DNA from: Symbiodinium natans
Lineage: Eukaryota > Sar > Dinophyceae > Suessiales > Symbiodiniaceae
Direction: 5' to 3'
NCBI GenBank assembly: GCA_905221605.1
Contig: CAJNDS010000391.1
Span: forward strand, 62,001-126,000
Length of the DNA: 64,000 nucleotides
The position numbers and the translations under genes are program-made. Numbering within the stretch: the stretch's first letter is position 1; the number at the start of each line of letters is the position of its first letter. This document shows positions 11,368 to 22,099 of this stretch, in pieces. A model generated the notes under the pieces. It did no database searches. It worked only from the letters and a program-made list of their open reading frames with translations, and was not told the DNA's origin.

Positions 11368-12261
11368 AGCGTTTTTTTCCCTGGTTCTTACTAGGGAATG
11401 AGGGAATTAATTAGGGTTATGTATATATATATATATATACCCTTTAAGGAATTATCCCTAAACCCTAATTAAACCCTAAACCCTTCATAACCCTAAACCC
11501 TACTTGGAGGTTCTGGGTATTAGTAACTCATTGTCAGTGTAGCTATAACCCACATATCGGCCCCTTCAGTACGCTAATAGGGCCACCAAGTAGGGCCCTA
11601 TATATACCCTTGGCTCCAAGGGGATTATGTGGGTACCTCCTTTCCCTCATTCACCTACTAAGAACCAGCCAGGCGTTTGCAGCACCCGGGGCTTGTGGAA
11701 TAGGGAGTTTGGGGGATTTCGGGCTTTGGGTGGCTTAGGGTGTAGGGTTTATAGGGTTTAGGGTTTAGGCCTTAGGGTTTAGGGGTGAGGGTTTTAAGAG
11801 CTTTGGAGGTTTCAGGCTTTGAGGGGTTGCAGGGCTTAGGGTTTAGGAGCGCCAAGACCTGCGGCGATGGTACCATGGCCTCACTAGAGACCTAAGATTG
11901 AACCACACAGCTATGAACCCAAACCCTCCCTAAAACCACCCTAAGTCCCAAAACTACCCTAAAACCCTGTAAACCCCAAAAAGCCTCAAAACTACTGTCA
12001 AACCCTGAAGCCTAAAGACCCTAAAACTACCGTAAACAATCGTAAACCCTAGACCCTAAACCCTAACCCGTAAAAACCTCAACACCCTGAACTGCACAAA
12101 CCCAAGCCTGGCTGGCTCCTAGTAGGGAATGAGGAGAATGAGGTACCCTATAGAATACCTTAAAGGGTATAGGGCCCTAATTCCCTCATTCCCTAAACCC
12201 TAAACCCTAAACCCTAAACCCCAAACCCAAAACCCAAAACCCTAAACCCACTCGGAAGCGC

Positions 12262-13003
12262 AGCAAGACTTGTGCAGGAGAAGAGCCGTGACAGACTGCC
12301 GGAGGTGCAACTTGCGTCCGGAACAAAGCCTGAATAGGGTTTAGGGTTTAGGGTTTAGGGTCTGGGGTTTGGGGTTTGGGGTTTAGGGTTAGGGCTTTGT
12401 TTGCCACCCGACTAGCCACGCACTGGGGGGTAGGGTTTAGGGTTCAGGGTTTGAAGTTTAAAAGAAACATGCTTAGAGTAGGTTCGGTTTTCTGTTGGTG
12501 GTGTCGTCGCACAGGCTGCACGGCAAGCCCTAAACCCTAAACCCTAAACCCTAAACCCTAAACCCTAAACCCTAAACCCCAAACCCTAAACCCCAAACCC
12601 TAAACCCTAGGGGCTGAGGCCTTCGGAGACCCAATCGCGTTTGCCACTGCAGATTGGCGCATGCTTGAAACGTTAATCCGGAACTCTGCAGCGTCCCTAA
12701 ACCACACCAACCATGGTGAATTGGGAGGGGTGACGACTCCAGGCGGTCAGAAGCTAGCCCCCTAAACCCTAAACCCTAAACCCTAAACCCTAAACCCTAA
12801 ACCCTAAACCCTAAACCCTAAACCCTAAACCCTAAGAGCTCAGGGGGTTTGGGGTCTAAATAGAGGACCGAAAAGGGTTCTGGGGGGGGGGGGAGATAGG
12901 CGAAACGGGGTGCAGCTAGGGTTTACAGGGTTTATAGAGCTGAACACCCAAAGCCATCGCCAAGCTTTGGCCACAGCAGCTTCTGAGCTTCTAGACACCG
13001 AAC
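12262..13003 (-). CDS. Unidentified minus-strand exon candidates
   Basis: Islands at 12945-13003 (SSVSRSSEAAVAKAWRW), 12612-12697 (RDAAEFRINVSSMRQSA, VANAIGSPKASA, following a GTTTAG acceptor) and 12262-12330 (LCSGRKLHLRQSVTALL). The middle one is the most convincing. No domain recognised. Confidence 0.4.
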
Positions 13004-13315
13004 TCTGAGACCTTAAGCCTTTGTAAGGACCTTAAGCCCCCATTCAGCCTCTAGTGTGCTTGCGGCACCCTCTCCCACTCCCCGCATCTCCATCTATACA
13101 CACATATGTATGTATGTGTATGCATATACACATATATATATATATATACATGGTTACTATTATTTCTTATGTGTATCTATCTGCATTACAACACGCCACA
13201 CTACATTGCATTGCATTGCACGCTGATGTTACTTTTCTAGTATAGTACATCTGTCTACTTGCCACCACCAAAAAAACCCGCTAAGCCCTAAGCCCTAAAC
13301 CCTTTTTGCATCCGG

Positions 13316-14298
13316 ACTCCCGTAGGTGCTGCCAGAAACTGCCCAAGCACAGGCTTCCAGTGCTACTGACTGGACTAGCCTAAACCCTAAACCCTAAGCC
13401 CTAAACCCTAAACCCTAAACCCTAGACCCTAGACCCTAAACCCTACCTCAAAATGCAGCCATCACGCAAGGCTGCTGCCGTGAGGAGACGACTGCGAGAA
13501 CCCATGGTGAGATCCTGCAGCAGTCCCTCGGGTTCTTAGTGGGAAATGGGGAAACTCGGCACCCTGCATACTCCCTTAAAGGGTTGTATTTAAAAAATAA
13601 AGATGATAAATATAAGTACCATAAAAAAACAATATATAGATATATATATATATGTGGGAGACAGGGATACAGGGTTCCCTCATTCCCTACTAAGAACCTG
13701 CAGACGTTGGGGGAGGAGAGGAGTCGGGCTTGGCAGGCCACTTGCCGAAGGAGGACAACTTGGGTTTCGAGGTTTCAACTGGGCGTGCTTGACATCTGCC
13801 CTAAACCCTAAACCCTAAACCCTAAACCCTAAACCCTAAACCCTCAACCCTAAACCCTAAACCCTGAACCCTGGACCCTGAACCCTGAACCCTGAACCCT
13901 AAACCCTGTCTTGATCTGCCATCAGCAGAATGATTGGGTTCCCTGCAGATGAGAGTGAGAGCCGGTCTCCGAGTGGACACGCTTCGGACACGGAAAACTC
14001 AGCCACGGTGTAGGGTTTAGGGTTTAGGGTTTAGGGTCTGTGCATCCCAAGGGCCCATACATCAGAACCCCCCTAAACCCTAAGCCGCAAAGTGCCCACA
14101 ACTTCGGGTTTACGAGCTTCTGATAGGGTTGATAGGGTTTTTTTCCGCGTTTTAAAGGGTCTGTAGGGTTTGTGGGGTTTAGAGTCTTATGGAGTTTTTC
14201 TAGGTTTCATAGGGTTAGATGCTCATCCCTTACACCTGTCATGGCCTCCTCGGCCACAAGCACCATCTCCAAATGCAGCTTGGACAAGTCCCTCAGAG
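13316..14298 (-). CDS. Multi-exon gene, possibly a checkpoint-clamp (Rad9/PCNA-fold) protein
   Basis: Six exons: 14240-14298 (LRDLSKLHLEMVLVAEEAM, GTGTAAGG donor); about 14094-14123 (EARKPEVVGTL), phase-compatible with the first; 13930-14012 (TVAEFSVSEAC, GDRLSLSSAGNPIILLM); 13698-about 13800 (proline/serine-rich, ending LLPQRLQ); 13447-13514 (DLTMGSRSRLLTAAAL); and about 13316-13379 (LVQSVALEACAWAV). Two introns have verified phase: 13515-13697 (a hairpin element) and 13380-13446 (telomere-type). The third exon followed by a Pro/Ser tail faintly recalls Rad9, but this is a weak resemblance and the joins to that exon are not proven. Confidence 0.45.
13515..13697 (-). mobile_element. Hairpin element forming a complete intron (family F)
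   Basis: Inverted termini GGTTCTTAG...GGGAA and TTCCC...CTAAGAACC enclose A/T-rich sequence. The element begins exactly at a CAG|GTTCTTAG donor and the intron ends CTGCTGCAG|GAT. CTGCAG is present at both ends, like a 6-bp target duplication. Exons on both sides are in phase 0. Related copies or ends occur near 11,380, 11,630-11,665, 12,115-12,195, 21,056-21,115 and 25,985-26,065. Confidence 0.65.
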
Positions 14299-14536
14299 TT
14301 TTGGGGTTGCTTTGGGGACCAAATGAACCCCAAAAGGGTTCACGGTTCATGTGGTTCATATGCCTTAATAGAGATGATAGTATTGCCTTAATAGAGATGA
14401 TAGTAGCGTAGGGTAGATGACCCCAATTTTTGGCCTTCAGCTGGTTCTCGAGGTTCAGGGGTTGAGGGGTTGAGTGCTTACAGGGGGGGGAGATTGAGGC
14501 CGCCCTCAGACCCCCAAAGCCCTACGCTCAAGCATG

Positions 14537-16487
14537 TCAAAAACAAAATCGCGCTTGGCCAAACGCATTCTTTGGGGTTTCGCGGCGTTTTTTTGCTGCC
14601 GCCCGCCGAGCTGACACCAGGCCACGTTGCAGGGACTTATTCTGGAAATGACTGTTGGTAGAAAAGGGGGGAATTCGTGCCTTTAAAGGAAAACGCAGAA
14701 AATGTGTTCAAGGCAATGTTCCAGGAAACCAGAGTTGCACAAAGGGGTTGCAGGGTAGGCTTCAAGCTCAGATGACAGAGTTTGTGGTTTGGGGTTCAGG
14801 ATTTGGAGGTTTCAGGGTTTAGGGTTTAGGGGAAGGGTTCAAGCTTGACTTGGGCAGTAGCAGAGGAGTCTACAGCAGAGGAGTCTCCAAGACCACAATT
14901 GCAAAAGGCAGCGAAGAATTCAAGGTTCGCCCTTTGCAACTGGGCTGGAGGACTAGCCAGATCCGACCCCTGACTACATGGTGTCCCTTTTTGAGTACCC
15001 TAAATAAAGGGTACGCCTGAGAATAACGACCCAAAAAGGACCATAAGCTAGAGAAATCACCAACTTAGCTGAGGGCCGGACTGGCCAGAGTTGGATTAAA
15101 CAGTCTCACATTCGTGACAGCGAGGTTTAGGGTTTAGGGTTTAGGGTTTAGGGTCTAGGGCCTAGGGTTTGGGAACCCCACAAGGGGACGTGCAGCAACA
15201 ATGATCCCATCTCACATGGTAGCAAGTTCGCCCAGCTAACCCTAAACCCTAAACCCTAAACCCTCAACGCTAAACCCTAAACCCTAAACCTAAACCCTAA
15301 ACCTAAACCCTATACCCAGCAAGGCCTGCCGAGATGCATGGAACTCGGGTTCAACTTCCCCGAATACTTCCGCGCCACTTCGATCGCTCGCTGGCAGGGG
15401 TCATGTCCGGCCATGGCATGGCGGGTGAAGCAGCCTGAAGTCTTTTATGGATGTACAATAAGGTCAAAAGAGAGAGAGAGAGAGAGAGAGAGATCTATAC
15501 ATAAGTGTACAGACTGACAGACTATGTATGTATGTATATATATATATATATATATATTTTTGCACATATCTTAGATATATATATATAACAGAAATACATA
15601 AATAGTCTACATAAATACACACCTTATGCACATGTATATACACATGCGTGTGTCGCATGTAAACATATGAGGTTACTTGTTCATAGTCGTTGAGGGGTTT
15701 CCTGCTTTAGCGTTTCACGGAGAAGTCTTGAAGGACATGATCTCTGGGCTAAGGGGAAGATGCGGCTGTTTTAGTTACTACTATTTTAGAAACCCCGAAA
15801 AAGAAATAGATTTAATCCCTAAATTGCCCTAAGGAGGAAGCATGGGGTTCTTAAGCAAAGAGCAGTGAGATTAATATAGGGGTCGGAATATTTTGTAGTG
15901 GTATTCCCCTACGGTCCCTTTGGTAAATATATTACTACAATAACTCAAAAAAAAACGGTTCTAAGTACTATGGCCCCTATATTATGGAAGCCTGTGCCTT
16001 CCGTCCCTACCGCCCCCCACAGGCTCTAGCAGGTGCTGGGATGCTGTCAGTGCCAACGACCTCGATGCGATGGTCATCCGCAACGCTCAGCCTGTTTGGG
16101 TGGAAGATGACAGTGGGCGGGGGGGGGGGCTTCCGAAAATCGGGGACCCCCCCCCCCCCAGTATAGATCCCCAACTAGTAGCATCCCTTATCAGAAGGAC
16201 CCGCGCAAGGTACCCTTAATTTCGGAAACCCCCAATATGCCAAACCGCAAAGGTTCGCTTCAGCAGCTGCACAGCAGCGTCTTATGTATTGGGAGGTTCT
16301 TCTACGTCTATGCTGCGCATGAAGCCTAAACCCCAAACCCTAAAGGCCCTAAATCCAAAACCAACAAGTACCCAGCCGATGGTTCTTGGGATGAGGGCAC
16401 CCCAGATTTGGACAGCTTGCTGTGCGCGGTGTAGGCCTCGGGTTTTAATGCATTCGTGTGCATGCCCTGATCCAAATCGGCCCCTAC
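14537..16487 (-). CDS. Minus-strand exon series ending in a stop, unknown protein
   Basis: Open islands: about 16360-16487 (MHTNALKPEAYTAHSKL, GVPSSQEPSAGYLLV), 16000-16104 (TVIFHPNRLSVADDHRIEVV), 15318-15440 (AMAGHDPCQRAIEVARKY), 15182-15240 (WANLLPCEMGSLLLHV), 14832-14938 (ANLEFFAAFCNCGLGDS) and a terminal exon 14537-14641 reading NKSLQRGLVSARRAAAKKRR with TGA at 14539-14537. The C-terminal KKRR is basic and nuclear-signal-like. The 16.0-kb piece slightly resembles the segment before the Q motif of DDX52/ROK1 helicases, but no helicase motifs follow, so I do not name it. Confidence 0.45.
15470..15660. repeat. Simple repeats (AG)n and (TATA)n
   Basis: (AG)n at about 15471-15494 and TA-rich runs around 15537-15590. 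Noncoding. Confidence 0.85.
16125..16233. mobile_element. Short inverted-repeat element, family C
   Basis: Ends with inverted CTTCCGAAAATCGGGG and TTTCGGAAACCCCC. Same termini as 34145-34241. A half copy lies at about 19132-19190. Confidence 0.55.
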
Positions 16488-16737
16488 TTAAGCCCTACAA
16501 CGCCAACAGCCCCGCACATCAAATGGAGTCGGGCATTTATGGCTGGGATCCCAAAAGGACGCCCCCAAGACACACTCACCAATGATTGAAAAGAAACCTA
16601 TATACCCTCACCAACGACGGCAAAAAAAAAAAAACGTGAACCCCAAACCCCAAACCCCAAACCCCAAACCCCAAACCCCAAACCCCAAACCCCAAACCCT
16701 AAACCCTAAACCCTAAACCCTAAACCCTACACCTCCA

Positions 16738-17750
16738 CCCAGTTGCAGCTTGAGGCGCCTGTAGGCCACCGCCGTCAGCGAGTGCACCGACCACCCACCT
16801 CCATCCCAGCCAAGGATCATCGAACCTGCCTCGCATGGGTTTAGGGTTTAGGGTTTAGGGTTTAGGGTTTAGGGTGTAGGGTTTAGGGTTTTTTTTGGGG
16901 TTCTTTTGGAGGTTTTTAGGGCTATTTTGGGAATCGAACATCTCCCCCCCTAAGGCCCTAAACCATTTTTGAAACCGGACTTGACGACTGCCCTAGACCC
17001 TAAACCCTAAACCCAAAACCATCAAGGCTATGATGATGTCCTGGCCGGTGAGTCTCAGCAGCACTCTCAGACCCTAGCACTCGCGGCTACGACCGAAAGC
17101 CTTGCGAATCCATGATTCAGGTATATCTTCGTACAAAAACCCTAATTAAACCCTAATAAAGCCTAAACGCCTAAAAGCCTAAAACCCTAAAACTCTAAAA
17201 GCCTAAAACCCTAAAACCCTAAAACCCTAAACCCTAAACCCTAACCCCAAACCCGAAACCCTAACCCCTTAACTGGGCCAGGGGAGCGCTACGAAGTTGC
17301 AGGTCGGATTTCGCGTCCGGGATCGCCGCCTGGTCGGGGTGCTGAGGTTTTCTGGGGGCCTTTCGGAGCTTCAGGGTTCCATAAACCCTACATCCTGAAC
17401 CTTAAACCCCAAACCCTAAACCCTAAACCCTAAACGCTTACTAACTTTCGGTCCAAGTTGAGGACTGGGCTTGTTTCAGAGTCTCGGGTTCAGCGCTGAG
17501 GGCCAAGCCCTAAACCCCGAGCCTCTTGGTTGTTGAGCCCGAGACCCTATAGTCCCAAAAGGGTTTAGGGTTTAGGGTTTGGGACGTACGGTTTAGGCTC
17601 TAGGGTTCAGGGTTTAGGGCAAAACGCTAAGACCAACCCCCGGCCAGGTGTAGGTGTTGGTAGGCGTAGAGGTCCATGATGTCGGCTTGGACGTTCACAT
17701 TGTTGTCCTCCATCAAAGGAAGTCGAACTTGGACCCCTAAGGGCGCACCT
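16738..17750 (-). CDS. Minus-strand exon series, unknown protein
   Basis: Open islands: 17640-17750 (QVRLPLMEDNNVNVQADIM, DLYAYQHLHLAG), 17447-17513 (LALSAEPETLKQAQSST), 17275-17342 (HPDQAAIPDAKSDLQLR), 17030-17130 (PESWIRKAFGRSREC; LRVLLRLTGQDIIIAL) and 16738-16838 (EAGSMILGWDGGGWSVH, SLTAVAYRRLKLQLG). The codon pattern is convincing in the first and last. No family recognised. Confidence 0.45.
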
Positions 17751-17880
17751 TGCGATGTTCCCCCTTATACTAACAGTCCTTAAGAGAGATTATGATACCC
17801 CCTATTATTGTTAGTATTATTATTATATTATTATTATTATTATTATTAAGGACTGTTAGTTTAAGGGGGGAGCATCTCAA
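17751..17880. mobile_element. Hairpin element, family B, with (TTA)n core
   Basis: Inverted termini GATGTTCCCCCTTATACTAA and GTTAGTTTAAGGGGGGAGCATC, with AACAGTCCTT/AAGGACTGTT inside. The centre is expanded (TAT/TTA)n. Other copies: 35149-35259, and a left end at 4491-4528. Confidence 0.7.
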
Positions 17881-18442
17881 AATGTACCCCGAAGAGTTAT
17901 AAACAGGGTCCACACAGCCAAGGGTGCAACCTTAGGGCTCCATGACTCCAGTGTACATCGGGTTTGAGGCGGGGGGAGGGGGGGGGGGGGGATGGTTGCC
18001 CCGAAACCCTAAACCCCAAACCCTAAACCCCAAACCCGAAACCCTAAACCCCAAACCCTAAACCCTAAACCCTAAACCCTGAACCCTAAACCCTGAACCC
18101 TCAACCCTACACCCAGGCTGCAGGGGATCAGGGGCTCCAAAGTCCCCTATTTCACTGGCAATGCCTTACTCAGGGATTTAGGGCTTTAGGGCTTAGGGCT
18201 TAGGGTTTAGGGTTTAGGGTTTGAGGTTTAGGGTTTAGGGGTTTAGGGTTTAGGGCTTTAGGCTTTAGGGTTTAGGGTTTAGGGTTTCGGGCATGCCGTG
18301 TCAAGTAGCTTTTTGTGTGCTGTGGGCGGGGGAGGGTGGGGAGGGGGGGGGGGGGGGGGTTGAGGAGGCTGGCCGGGACAACTAACGTACGCCTGGAGGT
18401 GTGAAGTATCATACCTACCCGTAGAGGCGTGCTAAGGGCGCA

Positions 18443-18696
18443 TAATGTTGACTTCACATTAGTGATTCCCGCCGCAATTGTAAAATCCCGCTGCCGGAAC
18501 ACAATATTGTAACCCGCCACAATTGTAAAATCCGACCCGGGAAATCCGGTTTTTACGGGCGTGGTGCTACTACCTAATACTAAAACTAATAGTACGTCCT
18601 ACCAGGATTTAGGCGAACATTATTGAGGAGGCCCTGGCCGGAGAGATTGATCAATGAAGGGGGGGGGGGGGTTTATTAATGCGAAGTCAACATTTA
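18443..18696. mobile_element. Nonautonomous TIR element, family E, copy 1
   Basis: Begins ATGTTGACTTCACATTA and ends TTAATGCGAAGTCAACAT, an inverted pair of about 20 bp. Internal paired motif CAATTGTAAAATCC repeats twice. A poly-G run lies near the 3' end (18660-18671). It shares most of its length with 34309-34706. No transposase inside. Confidence 0.75.
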
Positions 18697-18920
18697 TCCT
18701 CAAATATGGCTCAAGAGGTCCTTGCTTGCGCTCCCTGCAACTTTTAAACCTTATGAAGAAGTACATGTTCACGCGGTTCATGCTCGGCTCGTGCGGGTGT
18801 AATATGCTCAACAATGCCCGTCCGCGCACAGCAGATCGTTCGCCACCACGACAAACCTTTCGGCAGTGTCCGGAAGCCTCCTAGAAAGCAATCCCCAAAC
18901 TAGACCCTGGAAAACCCCCA

Positions 18921-18953
<33 letters not shown>

Positions 18954-19811
18954 AAATTTCTAAACCCTCAACCCTACACCCTAAACCCCTCCAACTCCCT
19001 CCCCACCCAGCAACAACCAAAGCCTTAGCCGAGTTGAAGTGCATAGGCTCCAGAAACCCAAGAACCCCAAAAGGCAAAGCACAAACCCTAAACCTAAACC
19101 CTAAACCCATCTCTATTTGAGGGTTTCCGAAATTCAGGGTACCTTTTTGGGTCCTTATTCTGAGGGAATACTACTTTTGGGCTATTGACCATTCTCTTCA
19201 CTTTTCCATGGTGCAACTTGAGAAACCACTGGACAGCTCGTTTCGATAGCGGAGCATCATGTCCACAGTCCTGTATAGTCCGGCTATCGCCATGTCAGCA
19301 TACTCATATGCGTGGGCCCGCCCTAAACGCGAAACCCTAAACCGCGAACTCTAAACCCCTCAACCCTAGACCCAAGGGTCGGACCGTCAGCCCAACCCCC
19401 AAGTATAACTCTACCTTTAAGCGTCCTCTAAGTCGGTTATGATTATCGGTTTATGGTTTAGGGTTTTTGGGGGTTTAGGGTTCAGGTAAGCCTTGTAAAA
19501 GAAGCCGCACAAGCCCCCTCGGCACGAAACCCAGACCCCTATGTAACCCCTAAAATCTGAAACTCTAGGGCCCAGAAACAAAATCCCCGACCCCCCAAAA
19601 CTCCTTAATAGGGTGAGCAACCAAGCTACACCCCCAAACCCCAAAAGCCTTAAATCCAAACCCCAAACTTGAAACCCTAACCCTAGACCCTCCCCCCTCC
19701 CCTCAAAAAAAAAGATTTGTTTCAACCAACAAACCCTACAACCCTAAACCCTAAACCCTAAACTGTGATAATGGCAACCACCAACCTCCCTCCCATCCGC
19801 CCCAAACCGCG

Positions 19812-20912
19812 TCTCGGGGCTTCCTGGGCTTCAAGCTCTGCGGGGTGCCCACTTTAACGATTGTCCTGGGATGTTTTGGAGGACGACGGGGTTTAGGGTT
19901 TAGGGTTTAGGGTGTAGGGTTTAGGGTTTAGGGTGTAGGGTGTAGGGAGGTCGTGGGGTTGAGGGGTCAAGGTTGACAAGGAAGGCTTAAGCTTGGTAGC
20001 CCACTAAGCATATTCTGACAAGGGTACCCTTTGTGTGGGCTGATTGCTATTTACAAGGGGACGGCCGAGGGGTCTTTCGGAGCTTGCCATGTGAGGTTGT
20101 GTTGCTTCAGGGTTGGAGGGTTTGCTAGGGTTTAGGGTTTAGGCTTTAGGGTTCAGGGTCTTCAGTGTGTGCTTAACGAGGAAGGTTTGGGTTCTAGGGC
20201 TTAGGGTGCGACAAAGATCTTGGCAGGTAGGAGCCCTGGAGCCTTTTGTGCACCCCCCCCATACTTCGCCTTCGGAGGATTTCTACAAGGGGCTGCATCT
20301 ATAGGGGGCGCTAAGGATTGTGTAGGGTTAGGGCCACAAGCCCTAAACCCTAAAAACCCTAAAAACCCTAAAAATCCTAAAAACCCTAAAAGCCCTAAAA
20401 ACCCTAAAAACCCTAAAAACCCTAAAAACCCTAAAAACCCTAAAAACCCTAAAAACCCTAAACCCTAAACCCTGGGGCTCCAGCAGGGCTCATGGCGAGT
20501 GCAGACTTTTTTTCAGTGCGGGGGGGAGGGGGCCTTGGTTGAAGAGGATGTAGGGCAGGCGAGGCCCAGACCCTAACCTCTGTAAACCCTATACCCGTTT
20601 TGCAAAAGGGAGCTTAGGGTTTGTAGGGTTTAGGGTTAGGGTTTAGGGTTTAGGGTTTAGGGTTTAGGGGTTTAGGGGTTTAGGGGTTTAGGGGTTTAGG
20701 GGTTTAGGGGTTTAGGGGTTTAGGGGTTTAGGGGTTTAGGGGTTTAGGGTTTAGGGTTTAGGGACCCTAAACCCTAAAACCTACACCCCCAAGCAGAGGC
20801 GAGGCGGCATGCCAGTGATGTTGACAACGCCATCATGGCAGGCGATCGTGAAACCTCGCCTGCAGTGGACCAAGGATTGGCTCTCAAAACTCGGAAGCCT
20901 CGACCTGTTGAA
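19812..20912 (-). CDS. Unidentified minus-strand exon candidates
   Basis: Exon 20795-20912 is open throughout (LPSFESQSLVHCRRGF, TIACHDGVVNITGMPPRL). Exon 19812-19890 (KHPRTIVKVGTPQSLKPRK) ends at a donor starting GTTTGGGG. No domain recognised. Confidence 0.45.
20334..20475. repeat. 9-bp telomere-variant array (CCCTAAAAA)n
   Basis: About 14 units with a 9-bp period derived from CCCTAAA. It yields a spurious NPKNPKNPK open frame on the plus strand. Confidence 0.9.
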
Positions 20913-21585
20913 CCCTAGAGGGCTAGGGTTTAGGGTGAAGGCTTGAGGGTTTAGGGTTTAGGGTTTCGGGTTTAGGATTTAGGGGTTTTGGGGTTTAGGG
21001 GTTAGGGTTTAGGCCGTCAAGGTTTGGAGCCCCTGGGCTAGCGTTTAGGTTTTTTTTTTGTGAGGGATAAGGGAAGGAGGTGCCCCCAAGGTTCCCTCAT
21101 TCCCTGCTCAAAACGAGCAGGCAGACCCGCAACACGAAAGAAACACAGAGGGGCTAAGCCCTGGTATCCGATTCGGGGGCTTAGGGGCGTAGGGGTTAGG
21201 GTTTAGGGTTTGGGGCCTGGCCCCGAAGCCCCCAGGCCCCAAACTCCTATGCCCTGAAGCCCTTTGGTTTTGTTGTCTCGAAGAGCCTCCGAGGTTCAGG
21301 TCTTTGGTCCCTGAACCCTAAACCCTTTTGCAACTGGACTCCTTGCTGCCAGGATGCCGAAACCCTTCTTAGAAGAGTCGGTGAGTACTGGACCCTAAAC
21401 CCTCCTAAACCCTAAACCCCAAACCTAAACCCTAAACCCTAAACCCTAAACCCTAAACCCTAAACCCCAAACCGAAACCCTAAACCCTAAACCCTCAACC
21501 CTAAACCCTCAACCCTAAACCCCAACCCTGATACCCCATAAAGCCCCAGGGCCCATAGTAAGACCCTTTTTGCACCAGGGCTCCC

Positions 21586-21721
21586 TACTTGGAGCTTCAG
21601 GATCAATCACGACTGTACTTAAAACCCAGTTATAAGCCCCTTAAGTGCCCTAGTATGGTTATAAGTAAGTACAGTTATAAGTACAGTTATAGTTGGTTCA
21701 TAAGTACCATGAACCTCCAAG
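21586..21721. mobile_element. Hairpin element, family G
   Basis: Inverted ends ACTTGGAGcTTCAGGAT and GTACCATGAACCTCCAA with TTATAAGTAC-type motifs inside. Family members also at 26514-26615, 42614-42735 and 43288-43399, with ends near 5,200, 7,013, 11,500 and 44,320. Confidence 0.65.
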
Positions 21722-22099
21722 CACACCATCTTAAAGGGAACAGATTAAGGAGCCATGAAACGTCCCATCAGGGTCAATGGCCTGACGGGCTTGAGGCTTC
21801 AGGGTGTGAAAATCTCATCGTTTCGGGCTTCGAGCACTTGGGGTTCAAAATTAAGGAGTTCAGGGTCTAGGGCTTCGGGGGGCTCGGATTGGTGGAGGGT
21901 GTAGGGTTTAGGGCTTAGAGCTTACTAGGGCTTCTTTAGGATGGAAGGGTGTCGGGAGTTCTTATCAAGCCTGTAGGGCTGCTGGTCTGACCTTCAGGAC
22001 ATACCACGTTTAGGGTTTAGGGTTTAGGCTTCGGGGGCCTGAACCCTAAACCCTAAAACCCCAAGCCCTAAACCCTAAACCCTAAAAGCCTGAAGACCC

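Noticed and set aside
16000-16104. DDX52/ROK1 DEAD-box helicase
   Set aside because: Only a short pre-Q-motif resemblance; no Q, Walker A or DEAD motif in following exons.
18690-18730. Spliced-leader relic (GGCTCAAG)
   Set aside because: Only about 8 bases match the dinoflagellate spliced-leader end; expected by chance.
20220-20468. Frames ending in repeated NPK or KP
   Set aside because: Translation of CCCTAAA-type arrays gives NPK/KP tails wherever an array is entered; seen throughout the window.
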